Position numbers and translations under genes: made by a program | Assembly (NCBI GenBank): GCA_022729635.1 | Contig: DZAU01000098.1 | Location: 1 to 5,855, forward strand | Length of the DNA: 5,855 nucleotides | Direction: 5' to 3' | Origin: Flavobacterium psychrophilum | Lineage (GTDB): Bacteria > Bacteroidota > Bacteroidia > Flavobacteriales > Flavobacteriaceae | The notes under the pieces: generated by a model | What the model was told of the DNA's origin: nothing | The model's input: only the letters and a program-made list of their open reading frames with translations | Databases searched by the model: none | Part shown: piece after piece, positions 4,649 through 5,855 of the stretch | Layout: the number at the start of each line of letters is the position of its first letter | Numbering within the stretch: the stretch's first letter is position 1

Positions 4649-5855
4649 ATGAATATTAAAAAATTATTTTTGGTGCTATTAATTAGTATTTCGTTCGAAT
4701 CTGTTTTCGCGCAACAAGACGGTTATTGGGACAAAGAACGAGCAACTACAAAAGAAATCATCGTTTCGGCAAGAGATAGAATTGTCATAAAAACCGAAGA
4801 TTTGCCTGTAGGAACTACCGAAGTAGTTTATAGAATCACGCTTTTGGATGAAAACCAACAGATGGCAAATAGCTTGGTTTCAGTATTAAAATCCATTCCT
4901 GACCCAACAGGAATCAGTCAAGGATCAGCTGGAGCTGTTTTTCTTTTGTCTAAAATTTCAGGGGATGACAAATGCAAATACGCCATTTTTACCAATGATG
5001 CTTTGGCTTCTGAATACAAAAAAAGTGGAGAAACTGCAAAAGCTTGTTATGTTCAAAACATGCCTGTTAGTAAGGATGCTAAGGGACTTTCAATCGATAA
5101 GTCTTTATGTATATTGCCTAATTCCAATGCAATGTGGTTTGGTTTTGAAAGCAAGAATTGGATAATGAACCAAAAAATTATTCTGGAAGTTGTGCCTTGG
5201 GTAAATAAAAGACTTAGCAGAGGTTGGACTTTAGAAAACCGTAAAGTTATTATCAATCAATGTAAAGCCTCTGAAACGGCAAAATCACTTCGTGATTCAG
5301 ATGACTTTTGCGTTTGCGTGCTTGATAAAGTGCAAAAAGAATACAAATTTCAGGAATTTCAGAAGCTCCTTTCAATCGAAAAAGCGAAGGCTTACAAAGA
5401 TTTTGGAAATGCTTGTTTAAAAGAAACTGGCGCTTCTAATACATTTTATTCTGATTTACGAAGTCAAGCAACAGTATCAGTAAAACAAGGGCAATACGGC
5501 AATGCAATTGATAATTTTTTAACCATTGTGGTTAATGGTCAGGCAAATATTACGGATTATAATACTCTTGGTTATGCTTATATTATGACCAAACAATACG
5601 GAAAAGCCATTAAATTTCTCCAAGAAGGCGAACGGCTTGATGGTTCTGAGTTGTTGATACAATTGAATTTGGCGCACGCTTATTTGTTTAATAAAGATTT
5701 TAAATCGGCTAAATCCATTTATAAAAAATACCAATTTCAGAATGTGACTAATAACTTGAGCTGGACTCAAAAAGTAAAACTGGATTTTGAAACCTTCGAA
5801 AAAGCAGGATTGCCAAGTGGTGATTTTGACAGGGTTTTGAGATTGTTTGAGGATT
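4649..5855 (+). CDS. Secreted TPR protein, 3' end beyond the window
   Basis: The frame is open from ATG 4649 to the window edge (402 codons) without a stop. A signal peptide covers residues 1-21: MNIKK, a hydrophobic core and FA-QQ, so the protein is exported to the periplasm or surface. Residues 23-200 form a region with no domain I can name, though it reads like a conserved Bacteroidota block (EDLPVGTTEVVYRITLLDEN 50-69, SIPDPTGISQGSAGAVFLLS 82-101, WFGFESKNW 163-171, VVPWVNKRLSRGW 181-193). A Cys-bearing helical stretch follows (C205, C221, C223, C256), then about three TPR units (near 267-299, 301-334 and 335-366). The last part, WTQKVKLDFETFEKAGLPSG (372-391), resembles the tail that ends TPR tracts in related bacterial proteins, so only a few residues may be missing. 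It probably mediates protein contacts in the envelope. The start follows a short A-rich tract; the preceding 117-base spacer suggests separate expression from the hydrolase gene. Confidence 0.85.
   Translation, partial: MNIKKLFLVLLISISFESVFAQQDGYWDKERATTKEIIVSARDRIVIKTEDLPVGTTEVVYRITLLDENQQMANSLVSVLKSIPDPTGISQGSAGAVFLLSKISGDDKCKYAIFTNDALASEYKKSGETAKACYVQNMPVSKDAKGLSIDKSLCILPNSNAMWFGFESKNWIMNQKIILEVVPWVNKRLSRGWTLENRKVIINQCKASETAKSLRDSDDFCVCVLDKVQKEYKFQEFQKLLSIEKAKAYKDFGNACLKETGASNTFYSDLRSQATVSVKQGQYGNAIDNFLTIVVNGQANITDYNTLGYAYIMTKQYGKAIKFLQEGERLDGSELLIQLNLAHAYLFNKDFKSAKSIYKKYQFQNVTNNLSWTQKVKLDFETFEKAGLPSGDFDRVLRLFED

Noticed and set aside
5519..5770. Minus-strand open frame of 83 codons within the TPR gene
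   Set aside because: It is antisense to the TPR repeats of a continuous plus-strand gene and shows no independent support.

Overview
The window looks like chromosomal DNA from a flavobacterium (phylum Bacteroidota), probably Flavobacterium or a close relative. It is AT-rich and lacks Shine-Dalgarno-like sequences before its genes. It carries exact copies of the Bacteroidota -7 promoter motif TAnnTTTG, and its proteins read like their Flavobacteriia counterparts. I found no tRNA, rRNA, CRISPR array, insertion sequence or phage gene. No gap between genes exceeds 190 bases.

Layout, left to right. A promoter and a gene for an RNA-binding protein of the CvfB/YitL type (three S1-like domains plus a winged helix) fill 1-894. 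It converges, with a 7-base gap, on a minus-strand gene for an exported DUF3943-like envelope protein (902-1804). A 189-base divergent spacer (1805-1993) holds a minus-strand promoter and a perfect inverted repeat just before menB. A plus-strand block follows: menB (1994-2824), menA (2907-3830) and a UPF0173 metallo-beta-lactamase-fold hydrolase (3854-4531). After a 117-base spacer containing a structured, GC-richer element comes a secreted TPR protein (4649 onward), which runs off the right edge with probably little missing.

Functionally the core is part of a menaquinone (vitamin K2) cluster. MenB closes the naphthoate ring to give DHNA-CoA, a thioesterase must release DHNA, and MenA prenylates DHNA at the membrane. 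The hydrolase lies 23 bases after menA, so it is probably co-transcribed; whether it takes part in the pathway is unknown. The CvfB-like, DUF3943 and TPR genes have no evident role in quinone synthesis.

The genes themselves are ordinary for this group. The less explained material is between them: a double array of 7-base repeats that fills the menB-menA gap, a two-hairpin element after the hydrolase gene, and inverted repeats at the menB promoter region and across the convergent stop codons. I see no convincing evidence of an undescribed multi-gene system.
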